DNA of 64,000 nucleotides from an uncultured Bradyrhizobium sp. (GTDB lineage: Bacteria > Pseudomonadota > Alphaproteobacteria > Rhizobiales > Xanthobacteraceae): contig NZ_CAKZHY010000171.1 of assembly GCF_936928535.1 (NCBI RefSeq), positions 1-64,000 on the forward strand, read 5' to 3'. The position numbers and the translations under genes are program-made. Every line of letters starts with the position of its first letter. Position 1 is the stretch's first letter. Shown in pieces: positions 25,357 through 33,769 of this stretch. Under the pieces are notes generated by a model, which searched no databases, was not told the DNA's origin, and saw only the letters and a program-made list of their open reading frames with translations.

Positions 25357-26397
25357 TCACCTCATCGGAGGTGCATACTGCACGCCGCCCGCATTCCACA
25401 GCTGGTTCATGCCGCGCGGAATCTTCAGCTGCGACTTCTCGCCGATATTGCGCTCGTACATCTCGCCGTAATTGCCGACATGGCGGATGATGCGCACGGC
25501 CCAGTCCTTGGTCAGGCCGAGCTGCTCGCCGTAATTGCCCTCGGTGCCGACGAGGCGCATCACTTCCGGCTTCTTCGATTTCAGCGCCTCGTCGATATTC
25601 TGCGAGGTGACGCCGAGCTCTTCGGCGTTGATCATCGCATAGAGCGTCCATTTCACGATCATCATCCAGTCGTCGTCGCGCTGGCGCACGACGGGGGCGA
25701 GCGGCTCCTTGGAGATCATGTCGGGTAGGATCATCTGATCGGCGGGCTTCGACAGGTTCAGCCGCAGCGCGTAGAGCTGGGAGACGTCGGCGGTCAGCGT
25801 GTCGCATTTGCCGGTGTCGTAGGCCTTCACCACGTCTTCAAGCTTGTCGAACTTCACCAGCTCATACTTCATGTTGTTGGCTTTGAAGTAGTCGGCAAGG
25901 TTGAGCAGCGTCGTGGTGCCTGATTGCACGCAGACCTTGCTGTCGGCGAGGTCGAGCGAGGTCTCCTTGTTGCGGGAGCGCGGCACCATGAAGCCTTCGC
26001 CGTCGTAATAGGCGACCGCAGGGAAATAGAGGTCATATTCCAGCTCGCGCGACAGGCTCCAGGTGGAGTTGCGCGAGAGGATGTCGACCTTGCGGCTCTG
26101 CAATTCCTTGAAGCGCTCGCTGGCATCGAGCGGGATGAATTTCGCCTTGCTCGGATCGTCGAAAATGGCCGATGCCACCGCGCGGCAGAAATCGACGTCA
26201 AAGCCGCTCCAGTTGCCCTTGTCGTCGGGGATCGAGAAGCCCGGCAGGCCCTTGTTGACGCCACACAGCACCTCGCCGCGGCGCACGGTGCGCTTCAAGG
26301 TGCGGGTGTCGTAGAACTCGTAGGTGATGGCCAAGGCGGCGACCAGCACGGCGACCGCGAGCCCGATCAGCAGGCCGCCTCGAAATGTGCGCATCAT
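25357..26397 (-). CDS. Amino-acid ABC transporter substrate-binding protein (AapJ-like), orphan
   Basis: 346 residues. An uncleaved-looking membrane segment (7-26) precedes a type II binding fold opening RRGEVLCGVNKGLPGFSIPDDKGNWSGFDVDFCRA, characteristic of the general L-amino-acid (AapJ/BztA) proteins, with a CVQSGTTTLLNLADYF hinge. No permease or ATPase gene is adjacent: the upstream gene is an L,D-transpeptidase. It may feed an aapQMP system elsewhere or act in sensing. Confidence 0.9.
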   Translation of the reverse strand: MMRTFRGGLLIGLAVAVLVAALAITYEFYDTRTLKRTVRRGEVLCGVNKGLPGFSIPDDKGNWSGFDVDFCRAVASAIFDDPSKAKFIPLDASERFKELQSRKVDILSRNSTWSLSRELEYDLYFPAVAYYDGEGFMVPRSRNKETSLDLADSKVCVQSGTTTLLNLADYFKANNMKYELVKFDKLEDVVKAYDTGKCDTLTADVSQLYALRLNLSKPADQMILPDMISKEPLAPVVRQRDDDWMMIVKWTLYAMINAEELGVTSQNIDEALKSKKPEVMRLVGTEGNYGEQLGLTKDWAVRIIRHVGNYGEMYERNIGEKSQLKIPRGMNQLWNAGGVQYAPPMR

Positions 26398-26477
26398 GTT
26401 GCTCTCTCGAAAAAATCGGGAAAAGGAATTGGGAGGCGGGAAGCACGATCCCAGGAGATCGTGCTCGAACGATAGGC

Positions 26478-27071
26478 TTAGAGCTCCGGCTTCTGCCGGA
26501 TGACCACCTTGGTGCCAACAGGAACGCGATCGTAGAGATCGGCGACGTCATTGTTGACCAGACGGAAGCAGCCCGACGACACCTTGGTGCCGATCGTATC
26601 GGGCCGGTTGGTGCCGTGGATGCGGTAGACCGTGTTGCCGAGATACATGGCGCGGGCACCGAGCGGATTGCCGGGGCCGCCCGCCATGAAGCGCGGCAGA
26701 TAGGGCTGGCGCTGGATCATCTCCGTCGGCGGCGTCCAGTCCGGCCACTCCTTCTTGTTGGTGATCTGCACCAGGCCCTGCCACTGGAAGCCGTCACGGC
26801 CGACGCCGATGCCGTAGCGGATCGCGCGTCCGCCAGGCTGGACCAGATAGAGGTGGCGCTCTGCGGTCGAGATGATGATGGTGCCCGGCGGTTCGGTCGT
26901 GCGATAGTAAACCACCTGCTTCTGCCATTCCGGATCGAGCTCGTAGCTGTCGTCGGCGATCAGGCCGGGCTCGTCGCCGCGGTCAGGCTGCTGCGCGAAA
27001 GCGTGCGGCATGGACAGGATCAGGCCCATCGCAGCCAGCAATGTCCCCGTCAGGCGACGAAAATCCGTCAT
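26478..27071 (-). CDS. L,D-transpeptidase (YkuD/ErfK family)
   Basis: 197 residues with a signal peptide ending HAFAQQ. The YkuD domain starts IIISTAERHLYLVQPGG and carries the catalytic motif HGTN (His152) and SSGCFRL (Cys168). It cross-links or attaches proteins to peptidoglycan in the periplasm. Single gene 80 bases upstream of the amino-acid binding protein on the same strand. Confidence 0.93.
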   Translation of the reverse strand: MTDFRRLTGTLLAAMGLILSMPHAFAQQPDRGDEPGLIADDSYELDPEWQKQVVYYRTTEPPGTIIISTAERHLYLVQPGGRAIRYGIGVGRDGFQWQGLVQITNKKEWPDWTPPTEMIQRQPYLPRFMAGGPGNPLGARAMYLGNTVYRIHGTNRPDTIGTKVSSGCFRLVNNDVADLYDRVPVGTKVVIRQKPEL

Positions 27072-27524
27072 TTCAAGCTCTCCCCGCTGCCACAGCGCAA
27101 ATCGTTCCGTACCATCTGAACTCAGGGGCAGCTTCGTGGCAAGTTCAAGGCGCGCCTGACTGGTATGTCACGAGAATGCTTTGGTTTTTTGACGGGGATC
27201 AACACCATGAACAGGGTGGGTTGGCGCGAAAAGCCGTGAGCTGGGCTGGCTGCGCCCCCTCGCCCGCTTGCGGGAGAGGGTCTTTCCTCCAGGGAGACTC
27301 CCCAAGATGAGAGAGCCCTTACCCGGCGCACGGGACGATGCTTCGCATCGCCCGGGATGCGCCGACCGAAATTGCGGCCAAATTGGCATCCGCAAATACC
27401 GTCATGCCCGGGCAAAAGCGCGAAGCGCGTCTTCGTGCTAGATGTCCCGGGCATTCTTGGTGCCATGAGTGAAGACGTGGATGGCCGGGACGAGCCCGGC
27501 CATCACGATGCGGAAACAGTCAGT
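27072..27524. other. Repeat-rich intergenic region without a gene
   Basis: 27248-27311 resembles family B (CCCCTCGCCCGCTTGCGGGA, then CTTTCCTCCAGGGAGACTCC); 27329-27357 is a GGGACGATGCTTCGCATCGCCC hairpin; 27402-27512 contains CATGCCCGGGC..TCCCGGGCATT and a GGCCGGGACGAGCCCGGCC hairpin. No supported coding frame. The start of the region should hold the promoter of the L,D-transpeptidase gene. Confidence 0.6.
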
Positions 27525-27598
27525 TCCAAGTCTGATTGGCTTCGCCCTGATCCCGAGCCGGCGCACGATCTTGGCGCCCACGGCGCCGTCCGATCAGT
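27525..27598 (-). pseudogene. Relic of the 3' end of the tandem membrane-protein gene at 31031-32005
   Basis: By hand alignment this stretch matches the last ~65 bases of the gene ending at 31031, at roughly 80-85% identity. In translation it reads AVGAKIVRRLGI against AVGAEIVRRLGI. It then has a one-base deletion, and the stop codon has become TTGGA, so the frame runs on. Homology ends within a few bases of the stop of the SGNH-like gene at 27600. It is a fragment, not a gene, and marks the left edge of the polysaccharide island. Confidence 0.7.
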
Positions 27599-27599
27599 C

Positions 27600-28613
27600 T
27601 CACGGCCGCGCTCCCGCTGACGAAGCGGGCGCGATCACGGCATTGGCCGACAGCAGAGCGAGAATCCGCTCGGCAACGAGCTTGTGCCCCTTCGGCGTCC
27701 AGTGTTCGCCGGTGCCGAGGCCCGGATAGGCATCCGCGCCGTCGAAGGCCACGAACGGGATCTGCTTCGCTTGCAGGTGGCGGATGAGATCGGGGTCCGA
27801 GGTCTGAAGGCCCACAAGGAATTTGGCTCCGTTCGCCTCGACGAATTCCCTGATCTTGTCAATGATCCCGTTAGTCGGATCCGGCACGACCACTTTTGGA
27901 TACCGAAGCTTGAGATACGCCGCATTGGCGAGCCGGATGAGCCACGAATGGCGGACCCACCAATCCTCCTTGACGGCCTGCAGGCGCGACATGGGGACCG
28001 GCACTCCCTGCAGCACGAGCGAGCCGTCCGCCGCCGTCGCGAAATAGGGCTTCTGATAGCCCTCGTAGACGATGTTAGTGCTGTTGTCGTTGTGGTCGTT
28101 GCCGGTACAGACGATCAGGACAACGACCGCCGGCTTCACCTTCGGCCACAGCCGCTGCAGCAACAGATATTCCTGGTCGGTGCCGTAGCCCGAGACGCCT
28201 GCCGCGAGCAGCTTGTAGTCCGGGATTCGCGGCTTCAGTAATTCGCTGAAGCGCTCGCCCGCTTCGGCATCCAGTCCCCAGACAAAGGAATCGCCAAGGA
28301 ACATAATGGTCGGCTTCGCATCGAGCACGAACTCGTCGTCGCGCAAGCCGAGACTGTTGTGATGGACGTGAATCGCGCGTGCGTTGGTCACGATCGAGCT
28401 CGATCCCGGTATCGGCATCCAGCCGAGCTCGGAATCGAACCTGTAGCTGAGCGACCGCTCGCTGACCCCTTCGCGCAACTCACGGAAATCGGCAACCCGG
28501 AGAAACACCTCAAGCACCGCCAGCGTCGCGATCGTCATGACTGCGACCACGCCCAGCGAATGGAGGAAACTTGGGGTCCTTGCTTTGCCAGGAGCGCCCG
28601 CGCCTGAACTCAT
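27600..28613 (-). CDS. SGNH/GDSL-hydrolase-like membrane-anchored protein
   Basis: About 337 residues. One N-terminal membrane segment (about 19-40) is followed by an extracytoplasmic domain with PTIMFLGDSFVWGLD (block I serine), GVSGYGTDQEYLLL (block II), LIVCTGNDHNDN (block III) and GEHWTPKGHKLVAERI (block V with the DxxH-like HWTPKGH). This resembles AlgX/acyltransferase-type SGNH proteins near polysaccharide loci, so deacetylation or acetylation of a surface glycan is likely but unproven. The ATG at 28613 is chosen over a GTG four codons upstream. Divergent from the O-antigen-ligase-like gene. Confidence 0.8.
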   Translation of the reverse strand: MSSGAGAPGKARTPSFLHSLGVVAVMTIATLAVLEVFLRVADFRELREGVSERSLSYRFDSELGWMPIPGSSSIVTNARAIHVHHNSLGLRDDEFVLDAKPTIMFLGDSFVWGLDAEAGERFSELLKPRIPDYKLLAAGVSGYGTDQEYLLLQRLWPKVKPAVVVLIVCTGNDHNDNSTNIVYEGYQKPYFATAADGSLVLQGVPVPMSRLQAVKEDWWVRHSWLIRLANAAYLKLRYPKVVVPDPTNGIIDKIREFVEANGAKFLVGLQTSDPDLIRHLQAKQIPFVAFDGADAYPGLGTGEHWTPKGHKLVAERILALLSANAVIAPASSAGARP

Positions 28614-28786
28614 GTCAAACCGCACTCAATATTTGCCTGCCTCGGTCCCGCCTCGCGTTGTCGAGCAAGACAGCCACGCATTGCTCTCACTCGATCAGAA
28701 TGCGTCGGCGAGACGAGGTGCAAACAATTGGATCTTTGTTGAGACGTGTTACTGTCCGAATGAAAAGGATAGCATCCGGAGGCGCG

Positions 28787-30058
28787 ATGTCGAGCGTGAA
28801 GCTAGGTTCGGTTCGGCTTGAAGGTCACCTGACAATGCTCGCATCGGCGCGAAATTGGGCCGCTGTAACGGCTGCATTCGTGATGCCGTGGACCACAACC
28901 GGAGAAGCAATCGCGGTCGGGATCTGGGTCGTTCTGGCGTTGCTGACGATCAGGCGAGATACGTGGTCCTCTACACTGAGCAAGCCTGCGGCAGCGATCC
29001 CCGCTCTGCTCTTCCTTGTGATACTCGCCGGCATGCTCTGGTCCCCCGAGCCGTTCGGCGCAGGAGGCGTCACTCACTACTTGAAACTGCTTCTCATTCC
29101 GATTGCTATGGCGTGCTCGACGACACCCCGTCAGGCACTACGAATCGGCTATGGGCTCCTGGCCGGATGCTCTGTCATTTTGATCCTGTCTTGGGCAGGC
29201 ATCCTGTGGCCAAGTGGTCCATGGGGCTGGTTCAAATCACCAGGCGTTCCCGTGAAGGACAACGCAGTCCAGAGCACGTTCTTCGCGCTGTCCGCATTCG
29301 GACTTGCGATCGGCGCCATTTCTCAATGGTCATCAGGAAGAAGGCGGCTTGCTACTGCCATGGTCGCGCTGGCGATGCTATTCCTCCTAGACATTTTCCT
29401 GATCTTTGTCTCGAAGACGGGCCTGTTGGTCGCGGGATCTTTACTCGCGCTGTTTCTCCTGCACGTCGGTGGCTGGCGGCGGGCTTTACTACTTGCTCTG
29501 CCAGTCGCCATCGCCGTCACCGCCGCAATCTGGTTCTCGGCGTCGGCGCAGATTCGTCTGGGCCAATTCCTGTCGGACATGCAAGCAGTCAAATCTTCCA
29601 GCGAGACCATCTCCACCGCGGCTCGGCTGGACTTCTGGAGTAAGGCCGTTTCGTTCATCAAGACCGCCCCTGTCTTGGGCCATGGGACCGGCAGCATCAA
29701 GTCGCTCTATCAATCCCTCGAGGCTACCCGGCCGTCGCCCTATGGCGAAGCAACATCGGACCCGCACAATCAGTTCTTCGCAATAGCAATTCAGGTCGGC
29801 CTCGTTGGCGGTGGTCTGCTGCTGGCGATGTGGGCAGCGCACTTTGCGATGTTCGTCGGACGTGGCTTTGCGGGCGCTCTTGGCCAGGCTGTCGTATTGC
29901 AAAACGTTGTCGGCTCGCTGTTCAACAGTCACCTCTCCACCATAACGCAGGGCACGCTGTATTGCTTGGCCGTCGGCATCATCGGCGCCGTCATTGCGAA
30001 TTCATCGGACTGGTCCAACGTTTCAGCTTTCGACGCCAGCGAAGTCTCTTCACGGTGA
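28787..30058 (+). CDS. O-antigen ligase/polymerase-like (Wzy_C) membrane protein
   Basis: About 423 residues with some ten predicted spans. The large periplasmic loop typical of the Wzy_C family contains the conserved stretch TAARLDFWSKAVSFIKTAPVLGHGTGS and, before the next span, DPHNQFFAIAIQVGLVGG (the H-N-Q-F/hydrophobic motif). The family ligates O-antigen to lipid A or polymerises repeat units. The ATG at 28787 has a GGAGG site five bases upstream; the frame is open further up but unlike the family. Codon use appears less GC-rich than neighbours. Its last 68 bases overlap the 3' end of the GT25 gene on the other strand. Confidence 0.82.
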   Translation: MSSVKLGSVRLEGHLTMLASARNWAAVTAAFVMPWTTTGEAIAVGIWVVLALLTIRRDTWSSTLSKPAAAIPALLFLVILAGMLWSPEPFGAGGVTHYLKLLLIPIAMACSTTPRQALRIGYGLLAGCSVILILSWAGILWPSGPWGWFKSPGVPVKDNAVQSTFFALSAFGLAIGAISQWSSGRRRLATAMVALAMLFLLDIFLIFVSKTGLLVAGSLLALFLLHVGGWRRALLLALPVAIAVTAAIWFSASAQIRLGQFLSDMQAVKSSSETISTAARLDFWSKAVSFIKTAPVLGHGTGSIKSLYQSLEATRPSPYGEATSDPHNQFFAIAIQVGLVGGGLLLAMWAAHFAMFVGRGFAGALGQAVVLQNVVGSLFNSHLSTITQGTLYCLAVGIIGAVIANSSDWSNVSAFDASEVSSR

Positions 30059-30728
30059 ACTGCAAGCGAAGTCGAAGCCTGCTGCGTGTCTTGTGCGTGA
30101 GTGAACTCCTGAATAGGCCGTTCAGGCTCCCCTGCTCGGCCAATGGCGGTTCCGGCCATAGAAAGGGGATGCCCATGGCGGGGTCGCCGGTATTGAAAGC
30201 TATATCGACCGGATCGACCATGGGGTTGCGCGCGATCCAGTCAAGCCGGGCTTGCGCTTCGATCGCCCCAAGAACATACGCTTCCATGTTGCGGACTCTG
30301 GAGCCGCGGTAGATGAGTTGTCCGGGCCGCAGGTCGGCCAAAGGCGTATAGAAATTGCTGGCGGTCCCGAGATGCAATATGCGCGGACGTGGCCATTGTC
30401 CGGCTTCGTCCAGTACTCGATCGAGCTTGTTGGTGAAATCGGCTACGAGTTGCGCATCGTCCTCAAAGACCAGCGCCAGGTCTTGCCGCCGGTCCCGGAT
30501 TCTCTGCATCGCGACGATGTGCTTTAGCGCGCAGGACTTCTGCCGAATGCTCAAGTTGGAGCTCGGAGCGAAATAAGTCTTCTCGATTTCGGGCGTGATT
30601 TCTTCTGGATCGTAGTCGAGTACCCATTCAAAGGGTATACCGACGCGATCCAGTTCACGTCGAATATGAGCCGCGCGCTCAGGCAGCGATTTGCAATGGA
30701 TCACATAGGCTGGCAATGATTTCGACAA
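29991..30728 (-). CDS. Glycosyltransferase family 25 (LPS biosynthesis type)
   Basis: 245 residues. The start PAYVIHCKSLPERAAHIRREL and the middle motif SCALKHIVAMQRIRDRRQDLALVFEDDAQL match GT25 (the FEDD nucleotide-sugar/metal motif). The C-terminal 40 residues are strongly basic. It is tail-to-tail with the O-antigen-ligase-like gene with a 68-base overlap, unusual spacing for this region. Likely adds a sugar to LPS or capsule. Confidence 0.87.
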   Translation of the reverse strand: MSKSLPAYVIHCKSLPERAAHIRRELDRVGIPFEWVLDYDPEEITPEIEKTYFAPSSNLSIRQKSCALKHIVAMQRIRDRRQDLALVFEDDAQLVADFTNKLDRVLDEAGQWPRPRILHLGTASNFYTPLADLRPGQLIYRGSRVRNMEAYVLGAIEAQARLDWIARNPMVDPVDIAFNTGDPAMGIPFLWPEPPLAEQGSLNGLFRSSLTHKTRSRLRLRLQFTVKRLRWRRKLKRWTSPMNSQ

Positions 30729-31030
30729 TGCTCCACCTTCGCTGCATCACAAAGGCTGACAACCAAATTCCTCAGATCAGACGTCAATTGCCGGTTGGAA
30801 TTCGCGGTGGGTGAATTGGAAAAATACACCAGCTCGGTGAGCTGCCGCTTTGATGAAGATCAAATCAGATTTCGCGCGCTGCGCAAGACTATCAATGCGG
30901 GGTGTACGAGGCGCCGGCATTCTCATACCGCGGTCGCATTCATCCTCAAGAGGGGCAGGCAAGGCCCAGAGAGATATAGTTCATGCTAGTCCGGCTTAAC
31001 CAGGGAGCTCGGCTGGAGCTGGATGTCGTT
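30729..31030. other. AT-richer intergenic stretch, no gene recognised
   Basis: About 300 bases with lower GC than flanking genes. Short open frames exist on both strands here (about 60 codons each), but none has a convincing ribosome site or family resemblance. It is the right edge of the polysaccharide island, next to the intact copy of the gene whose relic sits at 27525-27598. Confidence 0.5.
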
Positions 31031-32005
31031 TCAAATCTGATTGGCCTCCGCCCCGATCCCGAGCCTCCGCACGATCTCGGCCCCCACGGCGCGTGCCTCG
31101 TTGCGCGAGCCGATGCGGGGGCTGCGGAAGCGTCGCCCTGACAGCAAGCGGATCGTGACGATGCAGTGCTCATCCTCGGACCGGCCGCGGCGATCGACCG
31201 TGATCGCCTTGACGTCTTGCCCTTCGATCTGGTCCAGGCGTGGCTGGCCGTTGCCCCACAGACGTTCGACGCGGATGTCGCCCTCGCGGATGATCCAGAA
31301 GGCACCGGTGACGAGATTGGCAAATCGGTAGACGCCGAAGGCTGCGACCACACCGAGCGGCAACAACATGAAGTCGATCCAATTGGGTGGCAATCCGCGC
31401 CAGAGCTTGTAGGCGTAGGGTGCGGCGCTCACGGCGACGGCGATCAAGGCCGCGATGCGGATGTCTCTCTGGGAAAACGGCTCCACGGGTTCGCCAAGGC
31501 GCATCTCGGGATTGCTGGCATCGAGCGGGTTGACGGGCGCCTCGACCTCGCCGACGTCGAACTGCGCCGCGATCCGCACCACGGTGTCATGAACATGCGT
31601 GACGTCGGAAAGCGGCGGCGACGTCAGGCGTTCCCCTGATGCAAGGGTGAAGGCGAGTTGAAATCGGCTCTTGGCCGTCTTGCTGCCGGGAACCTGAAGT
31701 CCCGTGATCTCGTCTTTCGCGACGACCCTGGTCTGGAGCTGCCCGAACGGACGTTGCCGTCCGATCAGGATCTCGTCCGGCGTGATGATCCACACCACCG
31801 CCGGCGTCAGCATGACGACACTGACGAACGCGGCGCCCGCCAGCAGCGCGACCACGGAGATGATCACCTCAAAGACATCATGGGTGAACAGCCCCGGCGT
31901 GAAGCACAGCGCAACGGCCGCCGCTGAGCCGGCCACGACCAGCCGCTGCGCGATCGAGGAGCCCTCGCGAAGGCGGATGTCATTGCTGGTGGTCGCGTCG
32001 TTCAT
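31031..32005 (-). CDS. Unrecognised membrane protein with two internal repeats (copy 1 of a tandem pair)
   Basis: 324 residues from ATG 32005. Two similar halves, each two membrane spans followed by an 80-residue soluble beta-rich domain: domain 1 at 71-150 (opens VWIITPDEILIGRQ, ends with SGERLTSPPLSD..RIAAQF) and domain 2 at 236-316 (opens FWIIREGDIRVERL, ends SGRRFRSPRIGS..IVRRLG). Spans lie near 21-37, 44-68, 184-200 and 210-232. The domains resemble bacterial PH-like (bPH/YdbT) modules in outline, an inference from pattern only. Copy 2 is adjacent and has the same length; a broken third 3' end lies at 27525-27598. Function unknown. Confidence 0.75.
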   Translation of the reverse strand: MNDATTSNDIRLREGSSIAQRLVVAGSAAAVALCFTPGLFTHDVFEVIISVVALLAGAAFVSVVMLTPAVVWIITPDEILIGRQRPFGQLQTRVVAKDEITGLQVPGSKTAKSRFQLAFTLASGERLTSPPLSDVTHVHDTVVRIAAQFDVGEVEAPVNPLDASNPEMRLGEPVEPFSQRDIRIAALIAVAVSAAPYAYKLWRGLPPNWIDFMLLPLGVVAAFGVYRFANLVTGAFWIIREGDIRVERLWGNGQPRLDQIEGQDVKAITVDRRGRSEDEHCIVTIRLLSGRRFRSPRIGSRNEARAVGAEIVRRLGIGAEANQI

Positions 32006-32036
32006 TGCGGCGGCTGATTTGCGTTGGCGCGCGAAA

Positions 32037-32058
32037 CTCCACGGACGGGTCCGTGGAG
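32037..32058. promoter_or_regulatory. Palindrome upstream of copy 1
   Basis: CTCCACGGA-CGGG-TCCGTGGAG, a perfect 9-bp inverted repeat 31 bases upstream of the start at 32005. The flanks CGCGAAA and TCAAGC are identical to those of the palindrome upstream of copy 2. Could be an operator or a leader hairpin; no T-run follows, so it is a poor terminator. Confidence 0.6.
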
Positions 32059-32099
32059 TCAAGCAACAAGGGCGAGACCGGGCCGCGATGGCAGGGGAC

Positions 32100-33074
32100 T
32101 CACCGGCGCACGCGCTGCGGAGCGATCCCGAGGCGAAATGCGATCTCTGCGACCAACGCGAAGGTTTCTTCCCGCGTCCCGATGCCCGGGCTGAGGAATT
32201 TCCGCCTGTCGAGGAGGTCGATCCTGACGACGTAGCGGTCTTCCTCGGTGTTGCTGTCGCGCTCGATGCCGATCGTATCGACGTGGCGGCCCGTGATCGT
32301 ATCGACATGGGGCCTGCCGTCACGGGCCCGTCGTTCGACGCACAGCTCGCCGCGGCGGATGATCCAGAACGAAGTGCCGCCGCTGTAGGCGTATCGGTAG
32401 AATAAAAGCGCCGCGATGATACCGACCGGAATGAGAACGATCTCGAGGGGAGTCAGCGGCAAGCCGTTCCAGAATTTGTAAGCGTAAGGCGCTGCGCACA
32501 GCCCGGCGGCGATGATCAGCGTGACGATGCGAATATCGTAGCCGGCGATTGGCGTTACGGTCTCGCCGAGATGGATTTCCGCATTGGTGGCGTCGAACGG
32601 GTTTACGGGAGGCGCGAGGGTCGGAAAGCCAAGCTGCTCCGCGATGCGCGCGCTGGTCTGGCGGACATGCGTGATATCGGACAGCGTCGGTGACGTCAGG
32701 TGGTCGCCGGATGCAAGCCGCAGGGAGAGGTGGAAGCGCGTGGAGTCGGTCCGATCAGTGTCGATGTCGGCGGCCGAGATGTCCTCGCTTCGGATGAACC
32801 GGCTGCTGCGTCGGCCAAGCGGACTGGCTTTTTCGATGAGGACGCCATTCCGTCCGATGATCCACAGCACATCGGCGCCAAAACCCGCGTGGCACAGCAT
32901 CAGGATGCCCAGGATCAGCGCAATCGGGGCAGCGACGACGCTTTCGCTCCAGTTGATCAGGCCCATAATGCCGAAGCACAGTATCGTGGCGGCAAAGCCG
33001 GCGAGGAGCAGGCGATCCTGACGAGACAAGCTCTTCGCAAGACGGATTTCGTTCTCTTGTGTTGCCCCGACCAT
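32100..33074 (-). CDS. Unrecognised membrane protein with two internal repeats (copy 2 of a tandem pair)
   Basis: With ATG 33074 the product is 324 residues, the same length as copy 1, and MVGATQENEIRL aligns with MNDATTSNDIRL; this decided the start over ATG 33089. Same two-half layout: domain 1 opens LWIIGRNGVLIEKA and contains SGDHLTSPTLSDITHV, domain 2 opens FWIIRRGELCVERR and contains RRKFLSPGIGTREE. APYAYKFWNGLP matches APYAYKLWRGLP of copy 1. The two copies lie head-to-tail with 94 bases between, each behind the same palindrome. Function unknown. Confidence 0.75.
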   Translation of the reverse strand: MVGATQENEIRLAKSLSRQDRLLLAGFAATILCFGIMGLINWSESVVAAPIALILGILMLCHAGFGADVLWIIGRNGVLIEKASPLGRRSSRFIRSEDISAADIDTDRTDSTRFHLSLRLASGDHLTSPTLSDITHVRQTSARIAEQLGFPTLAPPVNPFDATNAEIHLGETVTPIAGYDIRIVTLIIAAGLCAAPYAYKFWNGLPLTPLEIVLIPVGIIAALLFYRYAYSGGTSFWIIRRGELCVERRARDGRPHVDTITGRHVDTIGIERDSNTEEDRYVVRIDLLDRRKFLSPGIGTREETFALVAEIAFRLGIAPQRVRR

Positions 33075-33099
33075 CGCACGTATTTCCATCGCCGCGAAA

Positions 33100-33121
33100 C
33101 TCCACGGAGGGCCCCGTGGAG
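33100..33121. promoter_or_regulatory. Palindrome upstream of copy 2
   Basis: CTCCACGG-AGGGCC-CCGTGGAG, 8-bp arms, 25 bases upstream of the start at 33074. Flanked by the same CGCGAAA and TCAAGC as at 32037-32058, so arms and flanks are conserved while the loop differs. Confidence 0.6.
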
Positions 33122-33171
33122 TCAAGCGGCTTGTGCAGGATGGTTTGTTCGCAACTTAAGGTAAAGAGCGA

Positions 33172-33738
33172 CTAGCTGCTGGCGTTCAGCAGCTTGGCCA
33201 CGGTGCGGTCGATCTCGTCGTAGCGGCCTTCGCCTTCGTGCTGGAACACGATCTTGCCGGTCTGGTCGATCACATACTGAGCCGGCCAATATTGGTTGCG
33301 GTAGGCATCCCAGGTCTTGGAATCGTTGTCCTGCGCCACGGGATAGGTGATGCCGTGGCGCTTCAGTGCGGCCTGCACGTTGGACGCCGAGCGCTCGAAC
33401 GGGAATTCCGGCGTGTGCACGCCGACCACGACGAGTCCCTTGTCCTTGTACTTGGCGTAGAGCTCGGTGACGTGCGGCAGCGTGTTGACGCAGTTGACGC
33501 AGCCATAGGTCCAGAAATCGACCAGCACGACCTTGCCGCGGAGATCGGCGATGTTCAGGGGCTTCGAGTTGAACCAGTTGCTGATGCCTGCGAAATCGGG
33601 TGCGGTCGCCGTCTGGCTCGCGGCAGCGACCTTGATCGGCGCCGTCGGCGTGGCCTCACTGCAGATCCCGGGGATGACGGCACCGGTGACGGCCATGCCG
33701 ATCAGGGCGGCGGAGACGGCGAGCAGCTTGAAGGTCAT
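33172..33738 (-). CDS. Periplasmic thioredoxin-like protein (DipZ C-domain/TlpA-like)
   Basis: 188 residues, signal anchor at 1-25, thioredoxin fold with the active site WTYGCVNCVN (Cys80, Cys83). This WTYGCxNC form is that of the thioredoxin-like domain of DipZ-type proteins rather than of CcmG. WPAQYVIDQTGKIVFQHEGEG gives the cis-proline side. It lies 31 bases downstream of the CcdA-like gene on the same strand, so the pair forms a split membrane/periplasmic thiol relay. Good GGAGAAC site before ATG 33738. Confidence 0.88.
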   Translation of the reverse strand: MTFKLLAVSAALIGMAVTGAVIPGICSEATPTAPIKVAAASQTATAPDFAGISNWFNSKPLNIADLRGKVVLVDFWTYGCVNCVNTLPHVTELYAKYKDKGLVVVGVHTPEFPFERSASNVQAALKRHGITYPVAQDNDSKTWDAYRNQYWPAQYVIDQTGKIVFQHEGEGRYDEIDRTVAKLLNASS

Positions 33739-33769
33739 TGACGTGTTCTCCAGTGAAGATGAGGGATGA

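Noticed and set aside
27122..27466. Small frames after the L,D-transpeptidase gene
   Set aside because: They lie in palindromic repeats and translate repeat sequence.
30777..30989. Two ~60-codon frames on opposite strands in the island's right edge
   Set aside because: No ribosome site, no family resemblance, and each is antisense to the other.
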